DNA from: Micrococcus sp.
Lineage (GTDB): Bacteria > Actinomycetota > Actinomycetes > Actinomycetales > Micrococcaceae
DNA length: 64,000 nt
Reading direction: 5' to 3'
Assembly (NCBI GenBank): GCA_029961105.1
Contig: JASBVO010000008.1
Coordinates: forward strand, 124,001 to 188,000
This document shows positions 45,821 through 54,416 of the stretch, piece after piece; position 1 is the first letter of the stretch; the number at the start of each line of letters is the position of its first letter. The notes under the pieces were generated by a model that did not search any database, was not told the DNA's origin, and was given only the letters and a program-made list of their open reading frames with translations. A program made the translations under genes and the position numbers.

Positions 45821-46923
45821 CGGGCCCCGGCACGCCGGGACATCCCCCGGCCCCGGAGGCCCTGCCCACGGCGGTCGCGGCTGCGCAGGCTCCCCGCAGC
45901 GAACGGGTCGCCGTCGTCGGCGCCGGCAGCTGGGGGACCACCTTCGCCAAGGTACTGGCCGACAGCGCCGCCGAGCGCGGCGTCGCCGACCCGGAGATCG
46001 TGCTCTGGGCGCGCCGGGAGGAGCTGGCCGCAGGGATCAATGAGCGGCACCTGAACCCGGACTACCTGCCGGACATCGAGCTGCCGGACGCGTTGAGGGC
46101 CACCACGGACCTCGCCGCAGCCGTGACGGGCGCCGGCATGGTCGTGCTGGCCATCCCCGCGCAGGAGGTCCGCGGGTACCTGGACGCCATCCGCGCGCAC
46201 CTGGCCCCGGACGCCATCGTGGTGTCCCTGGTGAAGGGACTGGAGCGGGGCACCGACGCGCGGATGAGCGAGCTGTGTGCCGAGGGCCTCGGCCTGCCGG
46301 CCAGCCGGTTCGCCGTCGTCTCCGGTCCCAACCTGGCCCTCGAGATCGCCCGGGAGGAGCCGACCGCGACCGTCGTCGCCTCGGCCGATCCGGAGACCGC
46401 GGCCTGGGTCGCGGCGCGGGTCTACGGTCCCTACTTCCGGCCGTACACGAACACGGACGTGGTCGGCGTCGAGATCTGCGGGGTGGTCAAGAACGTGATC
46501 GCCCTCGCCGTCGGCATCTGTGACGGCCAGGGCCTCGGGGACAACTCGAAGGCCTCGATCATCACCCGCGGCCTGGCGGAGACCTCACGGCTGGCCGTCC
46601 GGCTCGGCGGGCGGGCGGAGACCCTGGCCGGGCTGGCCGGGCTGGGGGACCTGGTCGCCACCTGCGCATCGCCCCTGTCCCGGAACCGCAGCGCCGGACG
46701 CCTGCTGGGCCAGGGGCTCGACGTCACGGCGACCACGGCCCGGCTGAAGCAGACGGCCGAGGGCATGAAGTCCGTCTCGGCCGTGGTGGACCTCGCACGC
46801 CGACACGGCGTGGAGATGCCGATCAGTGAGGCGATGAACGCGGTCATCGCTGGCAGACTCGACGTCGACACCCTCGCCGGGCTCCTGCTGGCCCGCGACC
46901 TCAAACCGGAAGGACGACATTGA
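45817..46923 (+). CDS. gpsA: glycerol-3-phosphate dehydrogenase [NAD(P)+]
   Basis: A 368-residue protein: RVAVVGAGSWGTTFAKVLAD, VSLVKGLERGTDARMSE, VSGPNLALEIAREEP and the catalytic-lysine region VEICGVVKNVIALAVGICDG, then LGDNSKASIITRGLAE. It reduces dihydroxyacetone phosphate to sn-glycerol 3-phosphate for phospholipids. About 25 extra Pro/Ala-rich residues precede the Rossmann fold. It overlaps plsC upstream and ddl downstream, so these three are translationally coupled. Confidence 0.96.
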   Translation: MTGPGTPGHPPAPEALPTAVAAAQAPRSERVAVVGAGSWGTTFAKVLADSAAERGVADPEIVLWARREELAAGINERHLNPDYLPDIELPDALRATTDLAAAVTGAGMVVLAIPAQEVRGYLDAIRAHLAPDAIVVSLVKGLERGTDARMSELCAEGLGLPASRFAVVSGPNLALEIAREEPTATVVASADPETAAWVAARVYGPYFRPYTNTDVVGVEICGVVKNVIALAVGICDGQGLGDNSKASIITRGLAETSRLAVRLGGRAETLAGLAGLGDLVATCASPLSRNRSAGRLLGQGLDVTATTARLKQTAEGMKSVSAVVDLARRHGVEMPISEAMNAVIAGRLDVDTLAGLLLARDLKPEGRH

Positions 46924-48095
46924 CCCAGGACCCCGCCACCCGTCCAGGCAGCCTCGGCGTGGACCGCCGCGCCGGCTCCGGCCGGGGCGGCCGGCTGCGC
47001 GTGCTCGTGCTGTTCGGCGGCCGCTCCTCCGAGCACCCCATCAGCTGCATCACGGCAGCGGGGGTCCTGAACGCCATGGACCCGGACAAGTACGAGGTGG
47101 TGCCCGTGGGCATCACCACGCAGGGCCGCTGGTCGGCGGTCGCCGCGGATCCGGCCCAGTGGAACCTGGCCGGTGCCGAGCTGCCCTCCGTCCCGGAGCC
47201 GGACCAGCCGCTGGTGCTGGGGGCCGGGCCGGACGGCGGGCACGAGCTGACGTCCGCCACCACCGCCGAGTCCCACGGGCCCGTCGATGTGGTGTTCCCC
47301 CTGCTCCACGGCCCCTTCGGTGAGGACGGGACCCTGCAGGGCATGCTCGAGATGGCCGACGTGCCCTACGTGGGCCCCGGGGTCCTGGCCTCGGCGGTCG
47401 GCATGGACAAGCACTTCATGAAGATCGCCTTCCAGGCCGCCGGACTCAGGGTGGGACCCTGGGAGACCATCACGGACCGGCAGTGGCGCACCGCCCCGGA
47501 ACAGGCCCTGGACCGGGCGGAGGCCCTGGGCTACCCGCTGTTCGTCAAGCCCGCCCGCGCCGGATCGTCGATGGGGATCAGCCGGGTGACCGACCGCCAG
47601 GGCCTGCACGCCGCCGTCGGGGTGGCCCGGGAACTGGACCCCAAGGTCGTCGTCGAGGCCGGGATCGCCGGCCGGGAGATCGAGTGCGCGGTGCTGGACG
47701 GCCACGGCACGGACCGGCCCCGGGCCTCCCTGCCCGGGGAGATCGTGGTGCACGACGGGGCCCAGCAGCACGAGTTCTACGACTTCCAGGCCAAGTACCA
47801 GGACGATTCCGCGGCGGACCTGTCCTGCCCCGCGGACCTGCCCCAGGCCGCCATCGCCGAGGTTCAGGAGCTGGCCGTGCGCGCCTTCGAGGCCGTCGAC
47901 GCCGAGGGCCTGTCCCGCGTGGACTTCTTCTACACCCCGGCCGGGGAGTTCGTGATCAACGAGATCAACACGATGCCCGGGTTCACGCCGATCAGCATGT
48001 ACCCGGCCATGTGGGAGCGTTCCGGCCTGAGCTACCGGGAGCTCATCGACGAGCTGATCTCCCTCGCCGTGGAGCGGGGCACAGGGCTTCATTAG
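46920..48095 (+). CDS. ddl: D-alanine--D-alanine ligase
   Basis: A 391-residue ATP-grasp ligase: VLVLFGGRSSEHPISCITAA, VFPLLHGPFGEDGTLQGMLE, PYVGPGVLASAVGMDKHFMK, LFVKPARAGSSMGISRV and FVINEINTMPGFTPISMYP. It makes D-Ala-D-Ala for peptidoglycan. The TTG start overlaps the gpsA stop (TTGA) and has GGAAGGA upstream. It is the last gene of murA-plsC-gpsA-ddl and converges with the DUF3515 gene. Confidence 0.96.
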   Translation: MTQDPATRPGSLGVDRRAGSGRGGRLRVLVLFGGRSSEHPISCITAAGVLNAMDPDKYEVVPVGITTQGRWSAVAADPAQWNLAGAELPSVPEPDQPLVLGAGPDGGHELTSATTAESHGPVDVVFPLLHGPFGEDGTLQGMLEMADVPYVGPGVLASAVGMDKHFMKIAFQAAGLRVGPWETITDRQWRTAPEQALDRAEALGYPLFVKPARAGSSMGISRVTDRQGLHAAVGVARELDPKVVVEAGIAGREIECAVLDGHGTDRPRASLPGEIVVHDGAQQHEFYDFQAKYQDDSAADLSCPADLPQAAIAEVQELAVRAFEAVDAEGLSRVDFFYTPAGEFVINEINTMPGFTPISMYPAMWERSGLSYRELIDELISLAVERGTGLH

Positions 48096-48123
48096 CCGGG
48101 CCGGCCGGGCCGGCCGGGCCGGC
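48093..48123. repeat. short tandem repeat at a convergent junction
   Basis: CCGGGCCGG is repeated about three times between the stop codons of ddl and the DUF3515 gene. The unit is self-complementary and may fold into hairpins acting as a weak terminator for both genes. Confidence 0.7.
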
Positions 48124-48729
48124 CTAGCCGTCCTGCCCGGACGTCGACGGGATCGTCTCTGACGGCGCGGAGGTGCAGCCGCCGGTCGCCGGGATCCGGG
48201 ACACGGCCGGGGCCAGGTCCACCATGACCGAGCTCGAGGCGGCGCGGGTGTCGTCGAACAGCACCTCCACCGCGGGGGTGCGTCCGTAGGTCGTCAGGGT
48301 CCAGTACTCGCCGTCGTCACGGGTCACCCAGTCCACGCCGTTGGCGGTCACGCAGTGTTCGGTGGTGGGCCCGGGGGTGGGCACGCCGCAGCGCAGGATG
48401 ACGGCCGAGGGATCGCCCCAGGCCGCCGTCGCCTGGCTGTCCGTCTCGCGGCGGTCCAGCCCGGCCACGGTGTCCGGCAGGGCGACCATGGCCTCGGCGC
48501 ACACCGGGTCGGTGGCCCCCGGGGCGGGCTCGACATCGGCCACCGGCCCGGAGGAGCAACCGGTCACCAGCAGCCCGGCGCCCACCATCGCGGCTCCCAG
48601 CACGGTGATCCGGCGACCGCGGTCGGGGCGGTGCGGTGACCCCGGACGCGCGGGGCGCCCGGAGCGGCCCCGGCCGCCGGGCAGGGCTGATCGGGCGGGG
48701 TCTGCGGAGCGGGAACCGTGGAAGGGCAT
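48124..48729 (-). CDS. DUF3515-family lipoprotein
   Basis: A 201-residue protein. The first 40 residues are basic and Pro/Arg-rich; a hydrophobic segment (VLGAAMVGAGLLVTGCSS) ends in a lipobox LVTGC. The rest matches the actinobacterial DUF3515 family: LPDTVAGLDRRET, AAWGDPSAVILRCGVP and CVTANGVDWVTRDDG. The family commonly sits beside ddl and thiL; its function is unknown. Start is supported by TAGGCT (48741-48736), 6 bases before the ATG, giving a leaderless message. The cytoplasmic tail before the lipobox is unusually long. Confidence 0.8.
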   Translation of the reverse strand: MPFHGSRSADPARSALPGGRGRSGRPARPGSPHRPDRGRRITVLGAAMVGAGLLVTGCSSGPVADVEPAPGATDPVCAEAMVALPDTVAGLDRRETDSQATAAWGDPSAVILRCGVPTPGPTTEHCVTANGVDWVTRDDGEYWTLTTYGRTPAVEVLFDDTRAASSSVMVDLAPAVSRIPATGGCTSAPSETIPSTSGQDG

Positions 48730-49073
48730 CCATCCAGCCTACGACGACCGCCCTTGTGGGTGGCGTACGATGGTATGAGCGCCGCGGTAGAGGGGGTCGT
48801 CCCGGGCGGGTCCCACGGTGTGCGCTTTCCCACATATGACCGACCCGATCGCGGAGGACTCTCGTGTCGCACCCTGTGCCCGCTGACGTGGAGGTCTCGG
48901 CGCCGGGGACGCTGACGACTCCGGATAGGATCACGGTGTGGTCACGGAGGGGACGCTCAGTCGTCTGGCCGGGCGCACAGTCGATCGAGGCCAGGGGCCC
49001 AGCGTGGGGCCAGGACGAGATGGCGTCGTATTAAGCCGGTCGCTGACCGGGACCAATCAGAAAGGATCGCGAC
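48730..49073. promoter_or_regulatory. intergenic region: promoters of the DUF3515 and Wzz-kinase genes
   Basis: Left end: the leaderless minus-strand promoter TAGGCT. On the plus strand TACGAT (48766-48771) and TAGGAT (48926-48931) are -10-like; the second predicts a start at G48938 and a 136-base leader for the Wzz-kinase gene. Several short frames are present, but none has a good start and family resemblance. No rpmB gene was found here. Confidence 0.45.
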
Positions 49074-50540
49074 TTGGACCTGCGCGACTACATCCGGATC
49101 CTCCGGAGCAACTGGCTGTCGATTCTACTGATCACCCTCCTGGGCGTCGCCGTCGCGGCAGGTGCCACGGCACTGACCAAGCCCACCTACACGGCGCGGA
49201 CGCAGATCTTCGTCGCCGTGAACTCGGGGGAGACCGCCACTGACATCCTGCAGGGCTCCAGCTTCTCGGAGAAGCGCGTCACGTCCTATGTCACCCTGGC
49301 CACGAGCCCGCGCGTGCTGCAGCCGGTCATCGACGAGCTGGGCCTGGACACGACCGTCCCGGCGCTCGCCTCGACCGTGGAGGCCACCGCCCCGCCGCAG
49401 ACGGTGCTCATCAACCTCTCCGCTAGCCACCAGGACCCAGCCCAGTCCGCCCGCATCGCCAACGCGGTGGCGGAGTCGCTGATCTCCACCGTCTACGCGG
49501 TCGAGGATCCCGAGGGTGGCGGCGACCCCCTGGTGGACCTGTCCGTCGTGGAGAGCGCGGCCGTGCCGCTGACCCCCTCCAGCCCGCGCGTGGCGCTGAA
49601 CCTCGTGCTCGGCCTCGTGGTGGGCGCCGCCCTCGGCGTGGCCTTCGCCCTGCTGCGCAGCCTGCTGGACTCCCGGATCCGCAACCGCGAGGACGTCGAG
49701 CGGATCACGGACGCCCCGGTGCTCGGCGCCTTCGCCGACCACAAGGACGCCGAGGACGAGCCGATCATCTCCCTGGACGATCAGTTCGACCCGCGCGCCG
49801 AGAACTACCGCCAGCTGCGCACCCACCTGAAGTTCACCAACGTCGACGGCGGCACCCAGTCCGTGGTCGTGACCTCCTCGATCCCGGGCGAGGGCAAGAC
49901 CACCACCGCCTGCAACCTCGGCATCATGCTGGCCGAGTCCGGCAGCCGCGTGCTGGTCATCGACGCCGACCTGCGCCGCCCGCGGGTGGCCAAGACGCTC
50001 GGCCTGGAGGGCGCCGTCGGGCTGTCCACCGTCCTCTCCGGCCAGATCGGCCTCGAGGACGCCATCCAGACCTGGGGCCCGGACGGCGAGCTGGACGTGA
50101 TCACCTCCGGTGAGATCCCGCCCAACCCCTCGGAGCTGCTCGGCTCGGACGCCATGCGCCGGGTGCTGCGCCAGCTCGAGGGCCGCTACGACGTGGTGCT
50201 GCTCGACGCCCCGCCTCTGCAGCCGGTCACCGACCCCACCGTCCTGGCCGCGATGGCCTCCGGTGTCATGCTCGTCAACCGCGTCGATGGTTACGTGCAC
50301 CGTGAACAGCTGCAGGGCGGCCTGGACAGCCTGGAATCCGTGGACGCCCGGCTGCTGGGCCTGGTCCTGACCCGGGTGCCCAACAAGCGGGGCACCTACT
50401 ATGCCTACCAGTACGCCTACGAGTCCGACGCCGTGGAGCCGACCTCGAGCCGCCGCTCCAAGGGCAACTCCAAGGGCAACGGACGGGGAGCCGGGGAGCC
50501 GAACCGCCAGAAGGCGCTGACGGGCATGCGGTTCCGGTGA
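49074..50540 (+). CDS. polysaccharide co-polymerase / BY-kinase (Wzz plus tyrosine autokinase)
   Basis: A 488-residue single-chain Wzz-Wzc-like protein. The Wzz domain starts LRDYIRILRSNWLSILLITL (first membrane helix about 14-35), and the second helix is about 171-193 (LNLVLGLVVGAALGVAFALL). The cytoplasmic kinase has Walker A GEGKTT (272-277), Walker A' VLVIDADLRRP and Walker B VVLLDAPP. A Tyr cluster YYAYQYAYES near the C terminus offers autophosphorylation sites. It controls chain length and export of a surface polysaccharide. The TTG start follows AGAAAGGA by 7 bases. It lies 10 bp from the DAK2 gene, yet its role links it to the LCP/wecC locus 9 kb away. Confidence 0.9.
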   Translation: MDLRDYIRILRSNWLSILLITLLGVAVAAGATALTKPTYTARTQIFVAVNSGETATDILQGSSFSEKRVTSYVTLATSPRVLQPVIDELGLDTTVPALASTVEATAPPQTVLINLSASHQDPAQSARIANAVAESLISTVYAVEDPEGGGDPLVDLSVVESAAVPLTPSSPRVALNLVLGLVVGAALGVAFALLRSLLDSRIRNREDVERITDAPVLGAFADHKDAEDEPIISLDDQFDPRAENYRQLRTHLKFTNVDGGTQSVVVTSSIPGEGKTTTACNLGIMLAESGSRVLVIDADLRRPRVAKTLGLEGAVGLSTVLSGQIGLEDAIQTWGPDGELDVITSGEIPPNPSELLGSDAMRRVLRQLEGRYDVVLLDAPPLQPVTDPTVLAAMASGVMLVNRVDGYVHREQLQGGLDSLESVDARLLGLVLTRVPNKRGTYYAYQYAYESDAVEPTSSRRSKGNSKGNGRGAGEPNRQKALTGMRFR

Positions 50541-50550
50541 GGAACCCGGC

Positions 50551-51546
50551 ATGACGGAGGACGTCCGGTCCCCGCGGGCCACCTCCCGGGTCCACCAGTG
50601 GCTCGCCCTGTCGGAGACCGCCCTGGGCAACGCCTCGGACCGGATGGATGCCATCAACATCTTCCCCGTCCCGGACGGTGACACCGGCACGAACCTCTAC
50701 GGGACGGTCCGCGCCGCCCGAGCGGCCCTGGAGGGCAGGTCCACCGACGACGTCGGGGAGGCCCTGTCCATCGCCGGCCGGGCCGCACTGGACCGGGCCC
50801 GCGGCAACTCGGGCACGCTGCTGGCCGTCATGCTCATCGGCATGTCCGAGCCGCTCACCGGGCACGAGCGACTGGCCGCGCCCACCCTCGCCGTGGCGCT
50901 GGACCGCGCCCGGGCGAGCGCCTGGGCGGCACTGTCCGACCCGCAGGAGGGCACCATGCTGACGGTGCTCGCCGCCGCCTCGCGGGCGGCCTCCGAGTAC
51001 GTCTCCCGGCACGCGGGACTGCCCGAGGACCAGCTCATGGGCCGCAGGGAACTCGGCAACGTGCTGGACGCCGTGGTGGACGCCGCCTGGCAGGCCGTGG
51101 TGAAGACCGAGGGACAGCTTCCGGCCCTGGCCGAGGCCCACGTGGTGGACGCCGGCGGACTCGGGCTGTTGCTCGTGCTCGACTCCCTGCGGGCCACGAT
51201 CCTCGGCACCAGCATCGACGCCGGACTGCTGGACGGGCTGCACGGGTTCTCCGCCGGGGACCCGCACATCCACGAGGGCAGGGACTCCCCGGTCGGCTAC
51301 GAGCTGATGTGCAGCATCTCCCTGGACCCGCTGACCGCCGCGACGCTACGCTTCGAACTCAACGAGGTGGGTGACTCCGTGATCATGAGCCCGGTCGACG
51401 CCCCGGCGGACGGTGAGGGCCCCGTCCGCTGGCGACTGCACGTGCACGTGGACGACCACGAGTCCGCCGAGGCACTGGTCCGCAAGGCCGGTGATCCGGA
51501 GAACCTGGTCGTCACCCCGCTGCAGGAACCGGGGCTGTCCGGGTGA
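50551..51546 (+). CDS. DAK2 (DhaL/FakA-like) domain protein
   Basis: A 331-residue protein. The DAK2 domain has NIFPVPDGDTGTNLYGTVRA, whose Asp residues bind Mg-ATP, GRAALDRARGNSGTLLAVML and VVDAGGLGLLLVLDSL. FakA-type relatives phosphorylate fatty acids with a FakB carrier; DhaL-type ones act on dihydroxyacetone. After about residue 225 only a short domain (ELMCSISLDPLTAATLRFEL) remains, so it is shorter than full FakA proteins of about 550 residues. It overlaps recG by 4 bases (GTGA), a pairing common in Gram-positive bacteria. Confidence 0.85.
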   Translation: MTEDVRSPRATSRVHQWLALSETALGNASDRMDAINIFPVPDGDTGTNLYGTVRAARAALEGRSTDDVGEALSIAGRAALDRARGNSGTLLAVMLIGMSEPLTGHERLAAPTLAVALDRARASAWAALSDPQEGTMLTVLAAASRAASEYVSRHAGLPEDQLMGRRELGNVLDAVVDAAWQAVVKTEGQLPALAEAHVVDAGGLGLLLVLDSLRATILGTSIDAGLLDGLHGFSAGDPHIHEGRDSPVGYELMCSISLDPLTAATLRFELNEVGDSVIMSPVDAPADGEGPVRWRLHVHVDDHESAEALVRKAGDPENLVVTPLQEPGLSG

Positions 51547-53789
51547 GCCCCGACCCGCTCAACCAGCCGCTGGAACGGCTCCTGGGCGGCAAGACCGCCC
51601 AGCGCCTGGACCGGGAGCTGGGCCTGCACACGGCCCGGGACCTGCTGGAGCACTTCCCGCGCCGCTGGATCGAGCGGGGGGAGATGACCCCCATCGCCTC
51701 CCTGCCCGTGGGCGAACAGGTCACCGTGGTGGCCCGGGTGGTCGCCGCCAGCAGGCGTCCGATGCACTCCCGGCGCGGCTTCATCGTGGACGTCACCGTG
51801 ACCGACGACGACACCTCGCGCCCCGCGTCGCTGGACATGGCGTTCTTCAATGGTTATGACGCCCACCGCCGGCTGAAGCCCGGGCTGCGGGCCATGTTCC
51901 ACGGCAAGACCGCCCTGTACCGCGGTGCGCTGACCCTGAACAACCCGGACTTCTCCGTGCTGGAGGACTCCGAGCAGCCCGACCGCCAGGACCTCGCGCC
52001 GGTGCCCCTGTACCCGGCCACGGCGAAGGTGCCCAGCTGGGTGCTGCGCAGTTGCGTGTCCACCGTCCTGGACGCCGTGGACTGGTCCGGCGTCGCCGAC
52101 CCCGTGCCGGCCGGGCTGCTGGAGGACGCGGCGGACGACGGCGTGCCCCTGCCGACCCTGGCCGGGGCGTACCGTGACGTCCACCGGCCGGTCGAGCTGC
52201 GGGACGCCCACCGTGCCCGCCGACGGTTCGCCCTGCACGAGGCGCTCGTGCTGCAGGGCGCGCTGGCCGTGCGCCGGCACGCCAGTGCGGCCCACCGCGC
52301 GGTGGCCCGGCCCGCGGTCGGCGACGGCCTGCTGGCCGCGCTGGACCGCCAGCTGCCGTTCACGCTGACCCCCGGCCAGGTCTCGGCCGGCCAGGTGCTC
52401 TCCGCGGACCTGTCCCGGGACCACCCCATGAGCCGACTGCTGCAGGGCGAGGTCGGTTCCGGCAAGACGCTCGTGGCCCTGCGGGCCATGCTCCAGGTGG
52501 TCGACGCCGGCGGCCAGGCCGCGCTGGTGGCCCCGACCGAGGTGCTGGCCGTCCAGCACCACCGCTCACTGGAGGCCATCCTCGGCCCCCTGGCGCGGGC
52601 CGGCCGGCTCGATGCGCCGGACGGCGCGGCCACGGAGGTGGTGCTGCTGACCGGCTCGATGCCCGCAGGAGCCCGCCGCGAGGCCCTCCTGAAGATCGCC
52701 TCCGGCCAGGCCGGTCTGGTGGTCGGCACCCACGCGCTGTTCTCCGGCACCGTCCAGTTCGCGGACCTGGGACTGGCCGTGGTGGACGAACAGCACCGCT
52801 TCGGCGTGGACCAGCGCGAGGCCCTGCGCCGGGCGAACCCCGGCACCCACCTGCTGGTCATGAGCGCCACCCCGATCCCGCGATCCGTGGCCATGACGGT
52901 GTTCGGTGACCTGGACCTGACCGTGCTCCCCGGGCTGCCCTCCGGACGGCAGCCGGTGGCCACCCACGTGGCGCGCATGGCGCACGGCCCGCGGATCATC
53001 GGGCGGGTGTGGGAGGTGATCGCCGAGCAGGTGGCCGCCGGGCACCAGGCCTTCGTGGTGTGCCCCAAGATCGACCCGGCGGACGCCGGCGCGGCCGACG
53101 AAGGCGGCGAGGACGGTGAGGACGGGCCTGGTCCCGGTGACGGCGGTGCGACGGCGGCCCGAGACCGGCGCCACGACGCCGCGGTGCAGGACATGGTCCC
53201 CCGGCTGCAGGACTTGCCGGTGCTGCGCGGGGCTCGCGTCGCCGGGCTCCACGGCCGCCAGGACCAGCAGGCGCAGGCCGAGGCCATGAATCGGTTCGTG
53301 GCCGGCGAGGTGGACGTGCTGGTCGCGACCACGGTGGTCGAGGTGGGGGTCGACGTGCCCAACGCCACCGTGATGGCCATCCTGGACGCCGATGCCTTCG
53401 GCCTGTCCACCCTCCACCAGCTGCGGGGCCGGGTGGGGCGCGGCAGCGCCTCGTCCGTCTGCCTGCTGGCCACCCGGCTGCCGGACGGCCATCCCGCCGT
53501 GGAGCGCCTCGAGGTGGTCGCGGGCACCCAGGACGGCCTGGAGATCGCCCGGGCCGACGTGATGCAGCGTGGCGAGGGGGACATCCTGGGCGCGGCCCAG
53601 CACGGCGGGAGCCGGCTGAAGGTGCTCAAGGTGCTGCGGCACGCGGACCTGATCGACCTCGCGGCGGGGTGGATCGAGGCCCACCAGGGCCCGGACGGTT
53701 CCCTGGAGGGCCACCCGGCCCTGTCCGAGGCCGTCCGCGCCTGGGAGGCCGGGCACGCCGGCCACGGTGACTACCTGGAGAAGGGCTGA
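51543..53789 (+). CDS. recG: ATP-dependent DNA helicase RecG
   Basis: A 748-residue helicase with an N-terminal wedge (OB) domain (LLEHFPRRWIERGEMTPIAS), Walker A GEVGSGKT (302-309), DEQH (415-418), LVMSATPIPRSVAMTVFGDL and VDVPNATVMAILDADAFGLS with QLRGRVGRG. It remodels stalled forks and Holliday junctions. An acidic Gly-rich insert (ADEGGEDGEDGPGPGDGG, about 519-536) interrupts the helicase C domain. The GTG start overlaps the DAK2 stop. Confidence 0.96.
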   Translation: MSPDPLNQPLERLLGGKTAQRLDRELGLHTARDLLEHFPRRWIERGEMTPIASLPVGEQVTVVARVVAASRRPMHSRRGFIVDVTVTDDDTSRPASLDMAFFNGYDAHRRLKPGLRAMFHGKTALYRGALTLNNPDFSVLEDSEQPDRQDLAPVPLYPATAKVPSWVLRSCVSTVLDAVDWSGVADPVPAGLLEDAADDGVPLPTLAGAYRDVHRPVELRDAHRARRRFALHEALVLQGALAVRRHASAAHRAVARPAVGDGLLAALDRQLPFTLTPGQVSAGQVLSADLSRDHPMSRLLQGEVGSGKTLVALRAMLQVVDAGGQAALVAPTEVLAVQHHRSLEAILGPLARAGRLDAPDGAATEVVLLTGSMPAGARREALLKIASGQAGLVVGTHALFSGTVQFADLGLAVVDEQHRFGVDQREALRRANPGTHLLVMSATPIPRSVAMTVFGDLDLTVLPGLPSGRQPVATHVARMAHGPRIIGRVWEVIAEQVAAGHQAFVVCPKIDPADAGAADEGGEDGEDGPGPGDGGATAARDRRHDAAVQDMVPRLQDLPVLRGARVAGLHGRQDQQAQAEAMNRFVAGEVDVLVATTVVEVGVDVPNATVMAILDADAFGLSTLHQLRGRVGRGSASSVCLLATRLPDGHPAVERLEVVAGTQDGLEIARADVMQRGEGDILGAAQHGGSRLKVLKVLRHADLIDLAAGWIEAHQGPDGSLEGHPALSEAVRAWEAGHAGHGDYLEKG

Positions 53790-53798
53790 GGAGCGGAC

Positions 53799-54416
53799 AT
53801 GCCCAGGATCATCGCCGGCCAGGCCGGTGGGCTGCAGCTGGCCTCGGTGCCGGGGGAGAGCACCCGCCCGACCACCGACCGCACGCGTGAGGCGCTGTTC
53901 TCCTGGCTGGCGGCCCGGGGCTGGCTGGACGGCACGGCCGTGGCCGACCTGTTCGCCGGCTCGGGGGCGCTCGGCGGCGAGGCCGCCAGCCGCGGGGCGG
54001 CACGGGTGCTGCTCGTGGAGAAGGACCGCCGGGCCGCCGGCGTGTGCCGGAAGAACGCCGGCGCCGTCAACCGCCGCCTGGGCCGCGAGGTGGTCCAGGT
54101 GGCCGTCGGTGCCGTGGACCAGGTCCTGGGCGGGCCCGTCGGTGCCGGACCGTGGGACGTGGTGCTGGCCGATCCGCCGTACCCGCTGGACGGGGCACCC
54201 CTGGCCGCCACGCTGGAACGGATCGCCGCCGTGCTGGCGCCGGAGGGCCTGCTGGTGCTCGAGCGTTCCGTACGGTCCGCCGAACCGGCATGGCCGGCGG
54301 GGATCGAACTCCTCGAGGCTCGGCCCTACGGGGAGACCGTGCTCTACTACTGCCTCGCCACGGCCGAGGGCGCGCCGGACGGCACGGGTGCCGGCCCCGG
54401 GAGCTCAGCCGGCTAG
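53799..54416 (+). CDS. rsmD: 16S rRNA (guanine(966)-N(2))-methyltransferase
   Basis: A 205-residue SAM-dependent methyltransferase: MPRIIAGQAGGLQLASVPGE, RPTTDRTREALFSWL, VADLFAGSGALGGEAASRGA, the catalytic VLADPPYPLDG and YGETVLYYCLA. It methylates G966 of 16S rRNA during 30S assembly. It follows recG by 9 bases, and its last 12 bases overlap the 3' end of the convergent aminotransferase gene. Confidence 0.93.
   Translation: MPRIIAGQAGGLQLASVPGESTRPTTDRTREALFSWLAARGWLDGTAVADLFAGSGALGGEAASRGAARVLLVEKDRRAAGVCRKNAGAVNRRLGREVVQVAVGAVDQVLGGPVGAGPWDVVLADPPYPLDGAPLAATLERIAAVLAPEGLLVLERSVRSAEPAWPAGIELLEARPYGETVLYYCLATAEGAPDGTGAGPGSSAG

Noticed and set aside
48938-49243. 101-codon frame starting at a GTG 6 bases after TAGGAT
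   Set aside because: It would be a leaderless start by spacing, but the product is Arg/Gly/Pro-rich without resemblance and overlaps the Wzz-kinase start; G48938 is better taken as that gene's transcript start.
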